Shown: positions 25,223 to 33,914 of the stretch, one piece after another
How the letters are laid out: each line of letters opens with the position of its first letter
Numbering within the stretch: position 1 is the first letter of the stretch
DNA from: Pseudomonadota bacterium
GTDB lineage: Bacteria > Pseudomonadota > Alphaproteobacteria > Dongiales > Dongiaceae
Reading direction: 5' to 3'
DNA length: 64,000 nucleotides
Assembly: GCA_021792365.1 (NCBI GenBank)
Contig: JAJYUT010000003.1
Coordinates: 62,001 to 126,000, forward strand
Program-made: the position numbers and the translations under genes
The notes under the pieces: model-generated
Database searches by the model: none
What the model was told of the DNA's origin: nothing
Seen by the model: only the letters and a program-made list of their open reading frames with translations

Positions 25223-26239
25223 TCAGCTGCCCCCGCCTCCGATGCAGGTGTCGACATTTTCCGGCGTGCAGACATCGAGGCCGGTGTAGGTCGGATCCGC
25301 CGGCGGCGCCTTGCCGTCCTTGATGTCCTTCAGGAAATACATCGACTTGTAACCCATCTCGAATGGCCGCTGCCCCACCTGGCCGGCGGAGAGGCCCTTC
25401 TTCATAAGCTCGATCTGGACCGGCAGCGTGTCCGCGACCACGAGCGCCAATTGGCCGGATGCGATCTTGTCCTTGTGCTGCATCGCGGTCTTCTCGTAGG
25501 CATCCGGCAGGAACTGCGGGAATCCGCCGGTCGGGATGAAGGCATCGAGGTCCGAGTACTTGCCCAGGATGTCCTCCATCTGCTGCACGGCACGGGCGAA
25601 GTCGTCGTCCGTGTAGAGCGGGCAGCCATCGACCTCGGTCCAGCCGTTCTGGCCGGTCAGCTTGTCACCGGGCGCCTGCGCGCTCTGCTTGCCGGCCAAG
25701 GTGTCCCGGATGCCCTGCATGCGCTCGTTGTGGTTGGCGGCGGCCGCGCCGCCCGACTGGATGCAGATCGTTCCGCCATCCGGCTTGATCTGCTGCGCGA
25801 TCTTCGCGAGGTTCACGCCGATCTCGTAGTTATGCGTGCCGACATAGGCGAGGCGCAGCCCCTTGTCCTTCTCCAGCAAGTCGGAATCCCAGGTCAGCAC
25901 TGGAATATTCGCGCCGCTGGCGCCCTGCAGAGCCGCCGCGATCGCAGCGGCGTTGGAGGGAGAAACGGCGATGCCGTCGACGCCCCTGGTGATCAGGTCC
26001 TGGACGATCTGGGCCTGCTCATCGCCGCCGCCATGCTCGCCTGGGCCGATATAGAGGCACTCGACGGCGCCGTTCAGCTCCTCCTCCGCCTTCTTGCAGC
26101 CGGCGAGGGCCTGATCGAAAAAGGGATTGTTGGTGTTCTTCGGGACGAGGGCAAACGTATATGTGTCGGCACTGGCTGTGCCGATGCCCGTCGCAACTCC
26201 AGCCGCAACCAGTGCGGCGGTCATCAAATGCTTGAGCAT
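25223..26239 (-). CDS. Sugar ABC transporter substrate-binding protein (RbsB/FrcB type)
   Basis: A 338-residue periplasmic protein with a Sec signal peptide (hydrophobic stretch to about residue 24, cleavage near ASA-DTYTF). The type I fold is typical of ribose/fructose binders: FALVPKNTNNPFFDQALAGC, VDGIAVSPSNAAAI, NIPVLTWDSD. ATG 26239 has GGAGGAAC upstream. It is the last of three genes on the minus strand (ATPase, permease, binding protein), which is unusual because the binding protein often comes first. The substrate cannot be assigned; fructose- or ribose-like sugars are most common for the family. Confidence 0.85.
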   Translation of the reverse strand: MLKHLMTAALVAAGVATGIGTASADTYTFALVPKNTNNPFFDQALAGCKKAEEELNGAVECLYIGPGEHGGGDEQAQIVQDLITRGVDGIAVSPSNAAAIAAALQGASGANIPVLTWDSDLLEKDKGLRLAYVGTHNYEIGVNLAKIAQQIKPDGGTICIQSGGAAAANHNERMQGIRDTLAGKQSAQAPGDKLTGQNGWTEVDGCPLYTDDDFARAVQQMEDILGKYSDLDAFIPTGGFPQFLPDAYEKTAMQHKDKIASGQLALVVADTLPVQIELMKKGLSAGQVGQRPFEMGYKSMYFLKDIKDGKAPPADPTYTGLDVCTPENVDTCIGGGGS

Positions 26240-26293
26240 GCGTTCCTCCACTTCGTGTTTTCTTCTTGACCACACGGATGCCCGGTCATCGGG

Positions 26294-27400
26294 TCATTCG
26301 CGTCTCCTGCCGCGGATCCGCTCGAGCAGAACCGCCAGAACGATGAAGGCGCCGACAAAGATGCCTTGCCAATTCGAATCGACGCCGGCCATCAGCAGTG
26401 AATTGCGGATGACGAAGATCAGGGCCGCGCCGACAAAAGCGCCATAGGCCGTTCCCTCGCCGCCCATCAGGTTGGCGCCGCCGATGACGACCGACGCGAT
26501 GGCCAGCAGCTCATAGGTCGCGCCAAGGCTGTTGTTCGCAGACCCCGACCACCCAACGCTGAGGATCGCGGCAAGCGCGGCCGATAGCGAGCACAGCACA
26601 TAGGCCTGCACCTTCACGCGCTTGACCGGCACGCCGGTGAGGTTCGCCGCGTGTTCGTTGCCGCCGATGGCGTAGATGTGCCGCCCCCATGTCGCCATGC
26701 GCAGCACCACCGCGAGGCCGATCGTCAGGACGATCATGATGAGGAACGGATTGGACAGCCGGAACGGCAGGTCAAAGCCGAAATTCTGGCCGCCACCGAT
26801 GATTTTGAACGTGTCCGCATCGGGGATGAAATCGTAGAGCATCCGGTTGCCGGACAGGATCACGCCCACCGCGCGCGCGGCCGCCAGCATGCCGAGCGTG
26901 ACCACGAAAGGCGGCAGGCCGACATAGGCGATGAGCACGCCGTTGATGAACCCCACGACCGCACCGGCGGCGAGGCCGGCGATGACCGCCATCCACCAGG
27001 AATGCGCCCAGGCGGCCTCCGGCCACCAGCCCGCCATCCAGGCCGGCGTTTCCGCCAGCAGGACCGAGCCGGCGACGATCGCGGCCAGCCCCATCACTGA
27101 GCCGACGGAAAGATCGATGCCACCCGTGATGATCACGGGCGTCATGCCGAGCGCCATGATGCCGATGAAAGCGAAGTTGCGGGTGATGTTGTAGAAATTG
27201 TCCTCGGTCGCGAAGCGCGGCTCGACCCAGACCATGCCGAGGCAGATGGCAACCAGCGCAACCGTCACCCAGAACGACTGGTTGCCAATGAAGCGCTGAT
27301 ATGCGGATTTCTCCTGCACGTCGAGAACGGACTGGATCGAGACATGCTCCTGTTCCAGCTCCGGTTTCGCACGATTGGGCCGCTCGGCTGTGTCGTTCAT
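26294..27400 (-). CDS. Sugar ABC transporter permease (RbsC/FrcC type)
   Basis: A 368-residue BPD_transp_2-family permease with about ten hydrophobic segments. Family blocks are MTPVIITGGIDLSVGSVMGL, LPPFVVTLGMLAAARAVGVI and YAIGGNEHAANLTGVPVKRV. It forms the channel of the sugar importer in the inner membrane. It lies 6 bp after the ATPase gene and 54 bp before the binding-protein gene. Confidence 0.88.
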   Translation of the reverse strand: MNDTAERPNRAKPELEQEHVSIQSVLDVQEKSAYQRFIGNQSFWVTVALVAICLGMVWVEPRFATEDNFYNITRNFAFIGIMALGMTPVIITGGIDLSVGSVMGLAAIVAGSVLLAETPAWMAGWWPEAAWAHSWWMAVIAGLAAGAVVGFINGVLIAYVGLPPFVVTLGMLAAARAVGVILSGNRMLYDFIPDADTFKIIGGGQNFGFDLPFRLSNPFLIMIVLTIGLAVVLRMATWGRHIYAIGGNEHAANLTGVPVKRVKVQAYVLCSLSAALAAILSVGWSGSANNSLGATYELLAIASVVIGGANLMGGEGTAYGAFVGAALIFVIRNSLLMAGVDSNWQGIFVGAFIVLAVLLERIRGRRRE

Positions 27401-27406
27401 GGCAAC

Positions 27407-28144
27407 TCAGGCGCTGTGGATGGCACCGGTGATGAGGCCGGTGACTTCTTCGGGGGAGCTGTCCGTGATCGGCTTGTCCGCGACCTTGCGGCCGCGCCTC
27501 ATCACGACGACCCGCTCACAGACCGCGAACACGTCCGGCATGCGGTGGCTGATGAGAACGACCGTGATGCCGCTGTCCTTCAGGCGCCTGATCAGGTCCA
27601 GCACCTCCGCAACCTGGCGCACGGAAATGGCGGCCGTCGGCTCGTCCATCAGCACGATCTTGGCATCGGTCAGGCGGGTGCGCGCGATGGCCACGGCCTG
27701 GCGCTGCCCGCCGGACATCTGGCGCACGAGGTCGCGCGGCCGCGTCTCGGACTTGAGCTCGCCGAACAATTCGCCCGCCCGCCTGTTCATGGCGGCGTGA
27801 TTCAGCCAGCGAATGGGGCCGATGCTGCTTTTCAGTTCGCGGCCGAGGAACAGGTTGGCGGCCGCCGTAAGATTGTTGCACAGGGCCAGATCCTGATAGA
27901 CGACCTCGATGCCCTTGCCGCGTGCCTCCACCGGCTTGTGAAAATGGACCACCTCGTCGTCGATCACGATCTCGCCGGAGCTCGGCGGAAAGTTGCCCGC
28001 GATCAACTTGATCATGGTCGACTTGCCGGCGCCGTTGTCGCCCATCAAGCCCACGAGCTCGCCCCGGCCGACCTGGAGGTCGACATCGGAGACGGCCTTG
28101 ATCGCCCCGAAGCTCTTGGACACCTTCCGCAGTTCGAGCAACAT
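27407..28144 (-). CDS. Sugar ABC transporter ATP-binding protein (single-domain, FrcA type)
   Basis: A 245-residue ABC ATPase. Walker A is GDNGAGKST, the signature is MSGGQRQAVAIART, and Walker B is IVLMDEPTAAISV. RbsA-type sugar ATPases usually contain two ABC modules (about 500 residues). This protein has only one, as in the rhizobial FrcA system. ATG 28144 is preceded by GAGGGATC; an in-frame extension to 28201 lacks such a site. It is the first gene of the operon, whose promoter must lie in the 630-bp region to the right. Confidence 0.86.
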   Translation of the reverse strand: MLLELRKVSKSFGAIKAVSDVDLQVGRGELVGLMGDNGAGKSTMIKLIAGNFPPSSGEIVIDDEVVHFHKPVEARGKGIEVVYQDLALCNNLTAAANLFLGRELKSSIGPIRWLNHAAMNRRAGELFGELKSETRPRDLVRQMSGGQRQAVAIARTRLTDAKIVLMDEPTAAISVRQVAEVLDLIRRLKDSGITVVLISHRMPDVFAVCERVVVMRRGRKVADKPITDSSPEEVTGLITGAIHSA

Positions 28145-28773
28145 TCCCGATCCCTCAAAATCCCTCAACGGAGGCGAATCTTGGGCACCTGTCGATGGCA
28201 CACGGGGCGACCGGATCAGTCGCGTTACGGCATCACAATGCGCTGGATTGGAACGACAGGACGCACGTCAATGATTGAGGCTTGGCCCAAACGTTAACGC
28301 TTGACCTGATTTGCGGTCGAATTGCCTCCCGTAGGTAGGCTGCTGCTGCAGCTCTTTGCTTGGCGACATTACAACCATTGTCCGGAGGTCCGTCAATGGT
28401 TGCCGCTGGCGGCCAATTCGTCAATCTGCCGCCAATGCCGGCTCGGGTGTCTAGAAGACGGTTGCGCCTTAGCTCGCGCTTTCGCGGCCCAGTAGACCTG
28501 CTCACAGAGCGGACTACCATCTGGCTCCGCGCGCCCAAATAAGTGCGCTTCTCGTACATCTCAGGTTGCCATCGCTTTCCGAGGCTGAGGTGGAATGTGG
28601 ATGCCGTTGCCGAAGCCGGCGGGATCGGATCGGGAGTTTGGACAATTAGTCGAATCCAGAGGTCAGATTGACAATAATAGAAGAAGTCCTTTGAGTGCTA
28701 TGGCCCGTTCCGAACAAGGCGAACGAACCGCAAGTTTCGGCGCGGCCGCCATCCTTATAAGAAGAGTTACTCC
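28145..28773. other. Divergent intergenic region upstream of sugar transporter and cysteine hydrolase
   Basis: About 630 bp without a supported gene. It holds an 8-bp palindrome CGTTAACG at 28292-28299 (a LacI-type operator-like core, 148 bp before the ATPase start) and an imperfectly supported 7-bp stem TGGCGGC/GCCGCCA at 28407-28413/28428-28434. Short open frames on both strands look non-coding. TATAAG at 28756-28761 lies just before the hydrolase ribosome-binding site. Confidence 0.4.
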
Positions 28774-29430
28774 ATGAATGTTGATGTCCTGACGACGCGC
28801 GAAGTCGCACTGGAGCCGAGGTCGTCGGCGCTGCTATTCATCGACGTGCAGAACTTCTCCTGCCGGCGCGCTGGCGGCGAGTTCAAGGACGTGCCGGATC
28901 CCGAGATCGCCGGAGAATACGGCTACTATTTCGACCGCCTGAGCACCCTGGCCATTCCCAACATGCAGCGGCTGCAAACGGCCTTCCGCACCGCCAAGAT
29001 CGAAGTGCTCTACACCACGATCGAGAGTCTGACCAAGGACGGCCGCGATCGCAGCCTTGATTACAAGATCACCGGATTCAACGTTCCCAAGGGCTCCTGG
29101 GACGGCAAGGTCATCGACGAGATCGCGCCTGGCGAGGATGAAATCGTACTGGCGAAAAGCTCGTCGAGCGTGTTCGTCTCGACCCATATTGACTATCTTC
29201 TGCGCAATCTCGGTGTGAGGCAGCTGGTACTTGCGGGTGTCCTGACGGACCAGTGCGTGGAGTCAGCGGTTCGCGATGCTTGCGATCTCGGCTACCTGGT
29301 AACGCTTGTGCCCGATGCCTGCGCAACCATCAGCGAAGAGCGGCACCAAAATGCGCTGCGCGCCATCAAGGGCTACTGCCGGCAGGTCAAAACGGATGCA
29401 CTGATTGCCGAGATAGAGAAGCGGAGTTGA
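28774..29430 (+). CDS. Isochorismatase-like cysteine hydrolase
   Basis: A 218-residue protein of the isochorismatase/nicotinamidase superfamily. The catalytic triad is visible: Asp24 (LFIDVQNF), Lys128 (IVLAKSSSSVF) and Cys161 (GVLTDQCVESAVRDA). Such enzymes hydrolyse amides, carbamates or related bonds (nicotinamide, ureidoacrylate, N-carbamoyl compounds) in the cytoplasm. ATG 28774 has a weak AAGAG site. It is a single-gene plus-strand unit between a sugar transporter and a molybdenum hydroxylase operon. The neighbours suggest N-heterocycle or amide breakdown, but the substrate is not fixed by sequence. Confidence 0.85.
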   Translation: MNVDVLTTREVALEPRSSALLFIDVQNFSCRRAGGEFKDVPDPEIAGEYGYYFDRLSTLAIPNMQRLQTAFRTAKIEVLYTTIESLTKDGRDRSLDYKITGFNVPKGSWDGKVIDEIAPGEDEIVLAKSSSSVFVSTHIDYLLRNLGVRQLVLAGVLTDQCVESAVRDACDLGYLVTLVPDACATISEERHQNALRAIKGYCRQVKTDALIAEIEKRS

Positions 29431-29543
29431 ACCGGCATCACGAGCACTGTGCCCGCCAGTGAATCCGGCGGAGGGCGGCCCGCATCCGCTAGATTGACCG
29501 GAGACACTGAGAATAACCGCCACCTTCGCAGGCACCGGCGCGA

Positions 29544-29720
29544 TTGGAGAAAGTCATCGTCGCGGCCAACGACATGCCGGCTCGGCGATTGTCGGACCTG
29601 ACGGAGAGGCTAGAAAGCGCAGAGCTTGGCGGCTCGGTCGAAATGACCGTGCAGCGGGATGGAAAGCGCCGCACGATCGACGTCTCGGTGATCGATAATG
29701 GCCAATCGTTTGATGTTCGT
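29544..29720 (+). pseudogene. Remnant of a PDZ-domain (trypsin-like protease) C-terminus
   Basis: The frame from the TTG at 29544 reads EKVIVAANDMPARRLSDLTE, then LGGSVEMTVQRDGKRRTIDV and SVIDNGQ. This is the typical end of a PDZ domain in DegP/HtrA-like trypsin proteases. No protease domain or rest of the PDZ domain lies upstream; within 100 bp there is only the end of the cysteine-hydrolase gene. The frame continues for about 40 codons through the 3' end of the minus-strand MoaD-like gene as unrelated sequence. It is best read as a truncated relic. Confidence 0.5.
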
Positions 29721-29721
29721 G

Positions 29722-29967
29722 CTAGCCGCCGACCATGCGCGGCAGCAGGAAGACCTCGCTCTCTTTGCGCAGGGGCTCATGCCAGCCGTCGCGGAAGATC
29801 ACGCCATCGATTGCCACGGAGACGCCGCGCGCCAGTTGCGGCTTGAGGCCGGGATAGGCGTCGCCCAGCCGGTTCAGGAGTTCGCGCACGTTGGTGGCCT
29901 CGATCTCGAGCTCGGCCTTGCCGCCGGTATGGGGCTTCAAGGAGCCCCATACAACCACCTTCACCAT
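29722..29967 (-). CDS. MoaD/ThiS-family ubiquitin-like sulfur carrier
   Basis: An 81-residue beta-grasp protein: MVKVVVWGSLKPHTGG, then VRELLNRLGDAYPGLKPQL and VAIDGVIFRDGW, ending LPRMVGG. The C-terminal Gly-Gly, needed for thiocarboxylate formation in MoaD and ThiS, is the very end of the protein. It follows the molybdopterin-subunit gene by 16 bp and is the last gene of the operon. A role in molybdopterin or sulfur supply to the hydroxylase is inferred from context. A general housekeeping MoaD would normally sit with moaE. ATG 29967 is chosen; longer frames read into the upstream gene. Confidence 0.82.
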   Translation of the reverse strand: MVKVVVWGSLKPHTGGKAELEIEATNVRELLNRLGDAYPGLKPQLARGVSVAIDGVIFRDGWHEPLRKESEVFLLPRMVGG

Positions 29968-29983
29968 TGCGCGTGCTGTCCTC

Positions 29984-32266
29984 TCACTCCGCGGCGATCC
30001 GCTTCGCGTTCTGCTGCTCCAATGCCGCCAGGATCCTGGGTGGCGACATCGGCAGGCTGGTGAGGCGCACGCCCGCCGCAGCCGACACCGCATTGGCGAT
30101 CGCCGCGAGCGGCGGGACGATCGAGGTCTCGCCGACGCCGCGCACGCCATAGGGGTGCCCCGGATTTGGAATCTCCAGGATCACCGTGTCGATCATTGGC
30201 AGGTCGGAGCAAACCGGGATGCGGTAGTCCAGGAAACCGGCATTCTGGAGCCGGCCGTCCTTGCCATAGATGTATTCCTCGTTCAGCGCCCAGCCGATGC
30301 CCTGCACCGCGCCGCCTTGGAACTGGCCTTCCACATAGCTCGGATGCACGGCCTTGCCGGCATCCTGCAAGACCGTGTACCGCACGATCCTGGTCGCACC
30401 GGTTTCGGGATCCACCTCGGCATCGCAGATATGGGTGGCGAAGCTCACGCCAGCGCCGTCGGCGCTGTATTCGTAATGCCCGGCAATCGGCCCGCCGGTC
30501 GCACCGGCCTGGGCCGCGACCTCGGCCAGGGACATGGGCGGAAAGTTGCCGGCATTCGGGCCAGCCGGCCTGGCATGGCCCTTCTCCCACGTGACTGCCT
30601 CCTCCGGGATACCCCAGATCTGCGCGGCGCGTGCGCACAGCTTCCTGGTGGCATCGCGCGCGGCGTGGATGGTCGCCATGCCCGTCGCGAACGTGACGCG
30701 GCTGCCGTCGGTCACGTCGTTGTACCCGAGGGAACTGGTGTCAGCGACGATCGCCCGCACCTTGTCGTACGGTATGCCGAGTTCCTCGGCGGCCATCAGG
30801 CACATGGACGCGCGCGAGCCGCCGATATCCGGCGTGCCCACCGACAAAGCCACGGTCCCGTCGCTGTTGACGTTGAGCGACACGCAGGTCTGGCCCCCGA
30901 AATTGAACCAGAAGCCACAAGCCATGCCGCGGCCCTGGTTCGGGCCCAGCGGCGCCTTGAAATGCGGATGCTGCTTCGCCCGCTCCAGGGTCGGCAGCAG
31001 ACCGATCGGGCCATAGGTCGGACCGTAGGACGACTTGGTGCCTTCATGCGCCGCGTTCTTGATGCGGAAGTCGATGCCCGCCATGCCGACCTTGTGGGCC
31101 AGTTCCTCGATCACGCTCTCGACCGCGAAGGCCGCCATCGGCGCGCCCGGCGCGCGATACGCGGCCTGCTTCGGCCGGTTGGTCACCACGTCGTAGCCGA
31201 TCGCGCGCACGTTCTCGAGGTCATAGCATGCGAAGGCCGACATGGCGCCGAACTCCACCGGAGACCCCGCGAACGCGCCGCCCTGGTAGCGCAACGTCGC
31301 GTCCGCCGCGGTGATCCGGCCGTCCTTCGTCACGCCGATCTTGACATCGATCGAGGTGCTGGCGGTTGGGCCGCTGGCCTTGAACACTTCGTCGCGGCTC
31401 ATCACGACCTTCACGGGCCGGTTGGCCTTGCGCGAGAGGGCGAGCGCCACCGGCTCGATGAACACGGTCGTCTTGCCGCCGAAGCCGCCGCCGATCTCGG
31501 AGGCGGTCACGCGCAGCTTGGAGATGTCCATGCCAAGCAGGCGCGCGCAGGTGTCGCGCACCATGAAATGGCCCTGGGTGCAGACCCACAGCTCGCCCTG
31601 CCCGTCCGGGCCGACATTGGCGAGGCAGGCGTGGGGCTCGATGTAGCCCTGATGCGTCGCCTCGGTCTTGAAGGTCCGCTCCACGACGATGTCCGCCCTT
31701 CGGAAGCCGGCTTCGACATCGCCATGGCCGAACTCGTAGCGGCGCACGATGTTGGACGGCTTCCTCGGCTTCGGCTCCACGCCATCGGTGAGGATGGTGT
31801 TGTGCAGGACCGGCGCATTCGGCTTCATCGCCTCGTCCACGTCGGTCACGTGCGGCAGCACCTCGTAATCGACCTTGATGAGTTTCAGCGCCTCGCGTGC
31901 TGTATGCGCGTCGACCGCCGCCACCGCCGCCACCGCGTGGCCCTCATAGAGCGCCTTCTCGCGCGCCATGATGTTGTAGAGGATGTCGAAGAGCGCGGCG
32001 TCGCCGTTGGTGTGGTCCGGAAAGTCGGCGCGCGTGACGATCGCCTTCACGCCCGGCAGCCTCTCGGCCTTGGCTGTGTCGATCTTCTTGATGCGCGCAT
32101 GAGCGTGGGGCGAGCGCAGGATGCGCCCGACCAGCATGCCCGGCGCGGTCGCGTCGGCGCCGAACTTGGCGCGGCCCGTCACCTTGTCGATGCCGTCGGG
32201 CCGCAGGGGCCGTGTGCCGACAACCTTGAATGCGCGCTTGTCTTGCGGCGTGCTGTCCAGAGGCAT
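29984..32266 (-). CDS. Molybdenum hydroxylase large (molybdopterin) subunit, xanthine-dehydrogenase family
   Basis: A 760-residue catalytic subunit. Landmarks are DGIDKVTGRAKFGAD near the N-terminus, the molybdopterin loop EIGGGFGGKTTVF, QAAYRAPGAPMAAFAVES, and the conserved catalytic Glu in GVRGVGETSIVPP (about residue 711). The motif AYRAPGAP, without the Cys of CO dehydrogenase, argues for an aldehyde oxidase or N-heterocycle hydroxylase rather than CoxL. ATG 32266 has AGGAGGG upstream; a longer open frame to 32869 only runs through the iron-sulfur gene. The substrate is unknown. Confidence 0.9.
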   Translation of the reverse strand: MPLDSTPQDKRAFKVVGTRPLRPDGIDKVTGRAKFGADATAPGMLVGRILRSPHAHARIKKIDTAKAERLPGVKAIVTRADFPDHTNGDAALFDILYNIMAREKALYEGHAVAAVAAVDAHTAREALKLIKVDYEVLPHVTDVDEAMKPNAPVLHNTILTDGVEPKPRKPSNIVRRYEFGHGDVEAGFRRADIVVERTFKTEATHQGYIEPHACLANVGPDGQGELWVCTQGHFMVRDTCARLLGMDISKLRVTASEIGGGFGGKTTVFIEPVALALSRKANRPVKVVMSRDEVFKASGPTASTSIDVKIGVTKDGRITAADATLRYQGGAFAGSPVEFGAMSAFACYDLENVRAIGYDVVTNRPKQAAYRAPGAPMAAFAVESVIEELAHKVGMAGIDFRIKNAAHEGTKSSYGPTYGPIGLLPTLERAKQHPHFKAPLGPNQGRGMACGFWFNFGGQTCVSLNVNSDGTVALSVGTPDIGGSRASMCLMAAEELGIPYDKVRAIVADTSSLGYNDVTDGSRVTFATGMATIHAARDATRKLCARAAQIWGIPEEAVTWEKGHARPAGPNAGNFPPMSLAEVAAQAGATGGPIAGHYEYSADGAGVSFATHICDAEVDPETGATRIVRYTVLQDAGKAVHPSYVEGQFQGGAVQGIGWALNEEYIYGKDGRLQNAGFLDYRIPVCSDLPMIDTVILEIPNPGHPYGVRGVGETSIVPPLAAIANAVSAAAGVRLTSLPMSPPRILAALEQQNAKRIAAE

Positions 32267-32268
32267 AG

Positions 32269-32745
32269 TTACGCCCTCCTCATTTCCTGAGCCGCGTCCA
32301 TGACGGCCCGTACGATCTTGTCGTAGCCGGTGCAGCGGCAGAGATTGCCCGCCAGCCCGAAGCGCACTTCCGTCTCCGTCGGCTCGGGATTCGTGTCCAG
32401 CAGCGCCTTGGCGGCGACCAGGATGCCCGGCGTGCAGATCCCGCATTGCAAGGCGGCATGCTCCAGGAACTTGCGCTGCAGCGGATGCAGCGCCTCGCCA
32501 TCGGCCATGCCTTCGATCGTATCGATCTCGCAGCCTTCGGCCTCCACGCCCAGCACCAGGCAGGAGCAGGTCAGGCGGCCGTCGATGGTCACGCTGCAGG
32601 CGCCGCAATCGCCGGTGCTGCAGCCTTCCTTCGCACCGGTCAGGCCGAGGCGGTTGCGCAGCACGTCGAGAAGCGTCTCGTCGGCCTCGCAGACGTAGTC
32701 GACGACGTCTCCGTTGATCTTGGTGGTTACGTGAATGGCCGACAT
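32269..32745 (-). CDS. Molybdenum hydroxylase [2Fe-2S] subunit
   Basis: A 158-residue protein with two [2Fe-2S] clusters. The plant-type cluster is bound by Cys42, Cys47, Cys50 and a Cys at 60/62 (GCSTGDCGACSV). The second is bound by Cys101, Cys104, Cys136 and Cys138 (QCGICTPG and LCRCTGY). It passes electrons from molybdopterin to FAD. It is separated from the large-subunit gene by 2 bp and from the FAD-subunit gene by none. Confidence 0.93.
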   Translation of the reverse strand: MSAIHVTTKINGDVVDYVCEADETLLDVLRNRLGLTGAKEGCSTGDCGACSVTIDGRLTCSCLVLGVEAEGCEIDTIEGMADGEALHPLQRKFLEHAALQCGICTPGILVAAKALLDTNPEPTETEVRFGLAGNLCRCTGYDKIVRAVMDAAQEMRRA

Positions 32746-33630
32746 CTACCTGCCTCCTGCGCGCTTGCGCGCGATTTGCGCGGCGCGGCGCGCCAGGACG
32801 CCCGCCACTTTGATCCGGAATTCGCGCGTGCCGCGCTTGTCGTCGATCGGTCGGCAGGCTGCGGAGCACGCCGCCGCCAGCGCATCCAGCGCCTTGTCAT
32901 CCATCCTGGTGCCGATCAGCGCCTTCGCCGCATCGGGGACCAACAGCACCGTCGGAGCGACCGCCCCGAGCGCCACCCGCGCGTCGATGCACACGCCCTT
33001 GGCATCCAGCGTCACGCTGGCGGCAACGCCCACCACGGCAATGTCCATCTCCGTGCGCGGGATGAAGCGCAGATAGGCATCCCCGGATCGCGACAGGCGC
33101 TTGGGCAACAGGATGCTCTCGATGATCTCGCCCTTCTTGAGGGAGGTTCTGCCCGGTGCAACCGGCACCTGCTCGACCGGGACGGTGCGCTTGCCCTTCG
33201 GCCCGACGATGACGACCTTGGCGCCGGCGGCGACCAGCGCCGGCACGCTGTCGGCGGCGGGGGAGGCGTTGCAGAGATTGCCCACCATGGTGCAGCGGCC
33301 CTGCACCTGCTTGGAGCCAATGAGATTCGCCGATTCGACCACACCCGGCCAGGCCTTCTTCAGCTTGGCATGTTCGCCGAGTTCCGCGCCGGTCACCGCC
33401 GCGCCGATGCGGAACCCGCCCGGCGTGACCTGGATCGAGCGCGTCGCAGCAATGCGCTTGATGTCCACGAGCAGGTCGGGCTCGATAAATCCGGTGCGCA
33501 GACGCACCAGAAGGTCCGTGCCGCCGGCGAGGACAAAGGCGCTGCCCTTCTCCTTCGCCAGAAGCGCCGCGGCCTCTTTCATGGTCGCTGGACGTTCATA
33601 TCTCACGATCGGTCCTTTGGGGTTGTGCAT
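32746..33630 (-). CDS. Molybdenum hydroxylase FAD-binding subunit (CoxM/CutM type)
   Basis: A 294-residue FAD subunit. FAD-binding blocks are FVLAGGTDLLVRLR (about residues 32-45) and CTMVGNLCNASPAADSVPAL, with the C-terminal CO_deh_flav_C part (RTEMDIAVVGVAASVTLD). It is the first gene of the operon FAD, FeS, Mo, MoaD-like on the minus strand. The 284 bp to its right hold no gene and must contain the promoter; no clear -35/-10 pair was found there. Confidence 0.92.
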   Translation of the reverse strand: MHNPKGPIVRYERPATMKEAAALLAKEKGSAFVLAGGTDLLVRLRTGFIEPDLLVDIKRIAATRSIQVTPGGFRIGAAVTGAELGEHAKLKKAWPGVVESANLIGSKQVQGRCTMVGNLCNASPAADSVPALVAAGAKVVIVGPKGKRTVPVEQVPVAPGRTSLKKGEIIESILLPKRLSRSGDAYLRFIPRTEMDIAVVGVAASVTLDAKGVCIDARVALGAVAPTVLLVPDAAKALIGTRMDDKALDALAAACSAACRPIDDKRGTREFRIKVAGVLARRAAQIARKRAGGR

Positions 33631-33914
33631 GGGATTGTGGCCATGCAGCTAGACGAAACCAAGGCCGGCCGCAAGTCAATGGGGCCGCCTTGGTCCATGG
33701 CTTAGGAATGAGAGCAACCGGTTCCGTCCGGCCGCGTCGCGGCGCGCCGCCAATCTTTTCAAGCCTGTAAGCGACTCATAATAGGCAGATTGGGCCGTGC
33801 GTCTATCGCGGGAAGCCGCCTATGGGTGGCCGGGCGACGATCCGCCTCACACGTCGTGATACCATGCATTTCCAGGGCTGTGCAATCGGTGGGAGGCCGT
33901 GCGAGGCCCGTCCA

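Noticed and set aside
29891-32290. 799-codon plus-strand open frame opposite the molybdopterin subunit
   Set aside because: Shadow composition without domains; the minus strand has intact catalytic motifs.
29984-33630. Calling the operon a CO dehydrogenase (coxMSL)
   Set aside because: The large subunit has AYRAPGAP in place of the Cys-containing CO dehydrogenase loop, so a hydroxylase of aldehydes or heterocycles is more likely.
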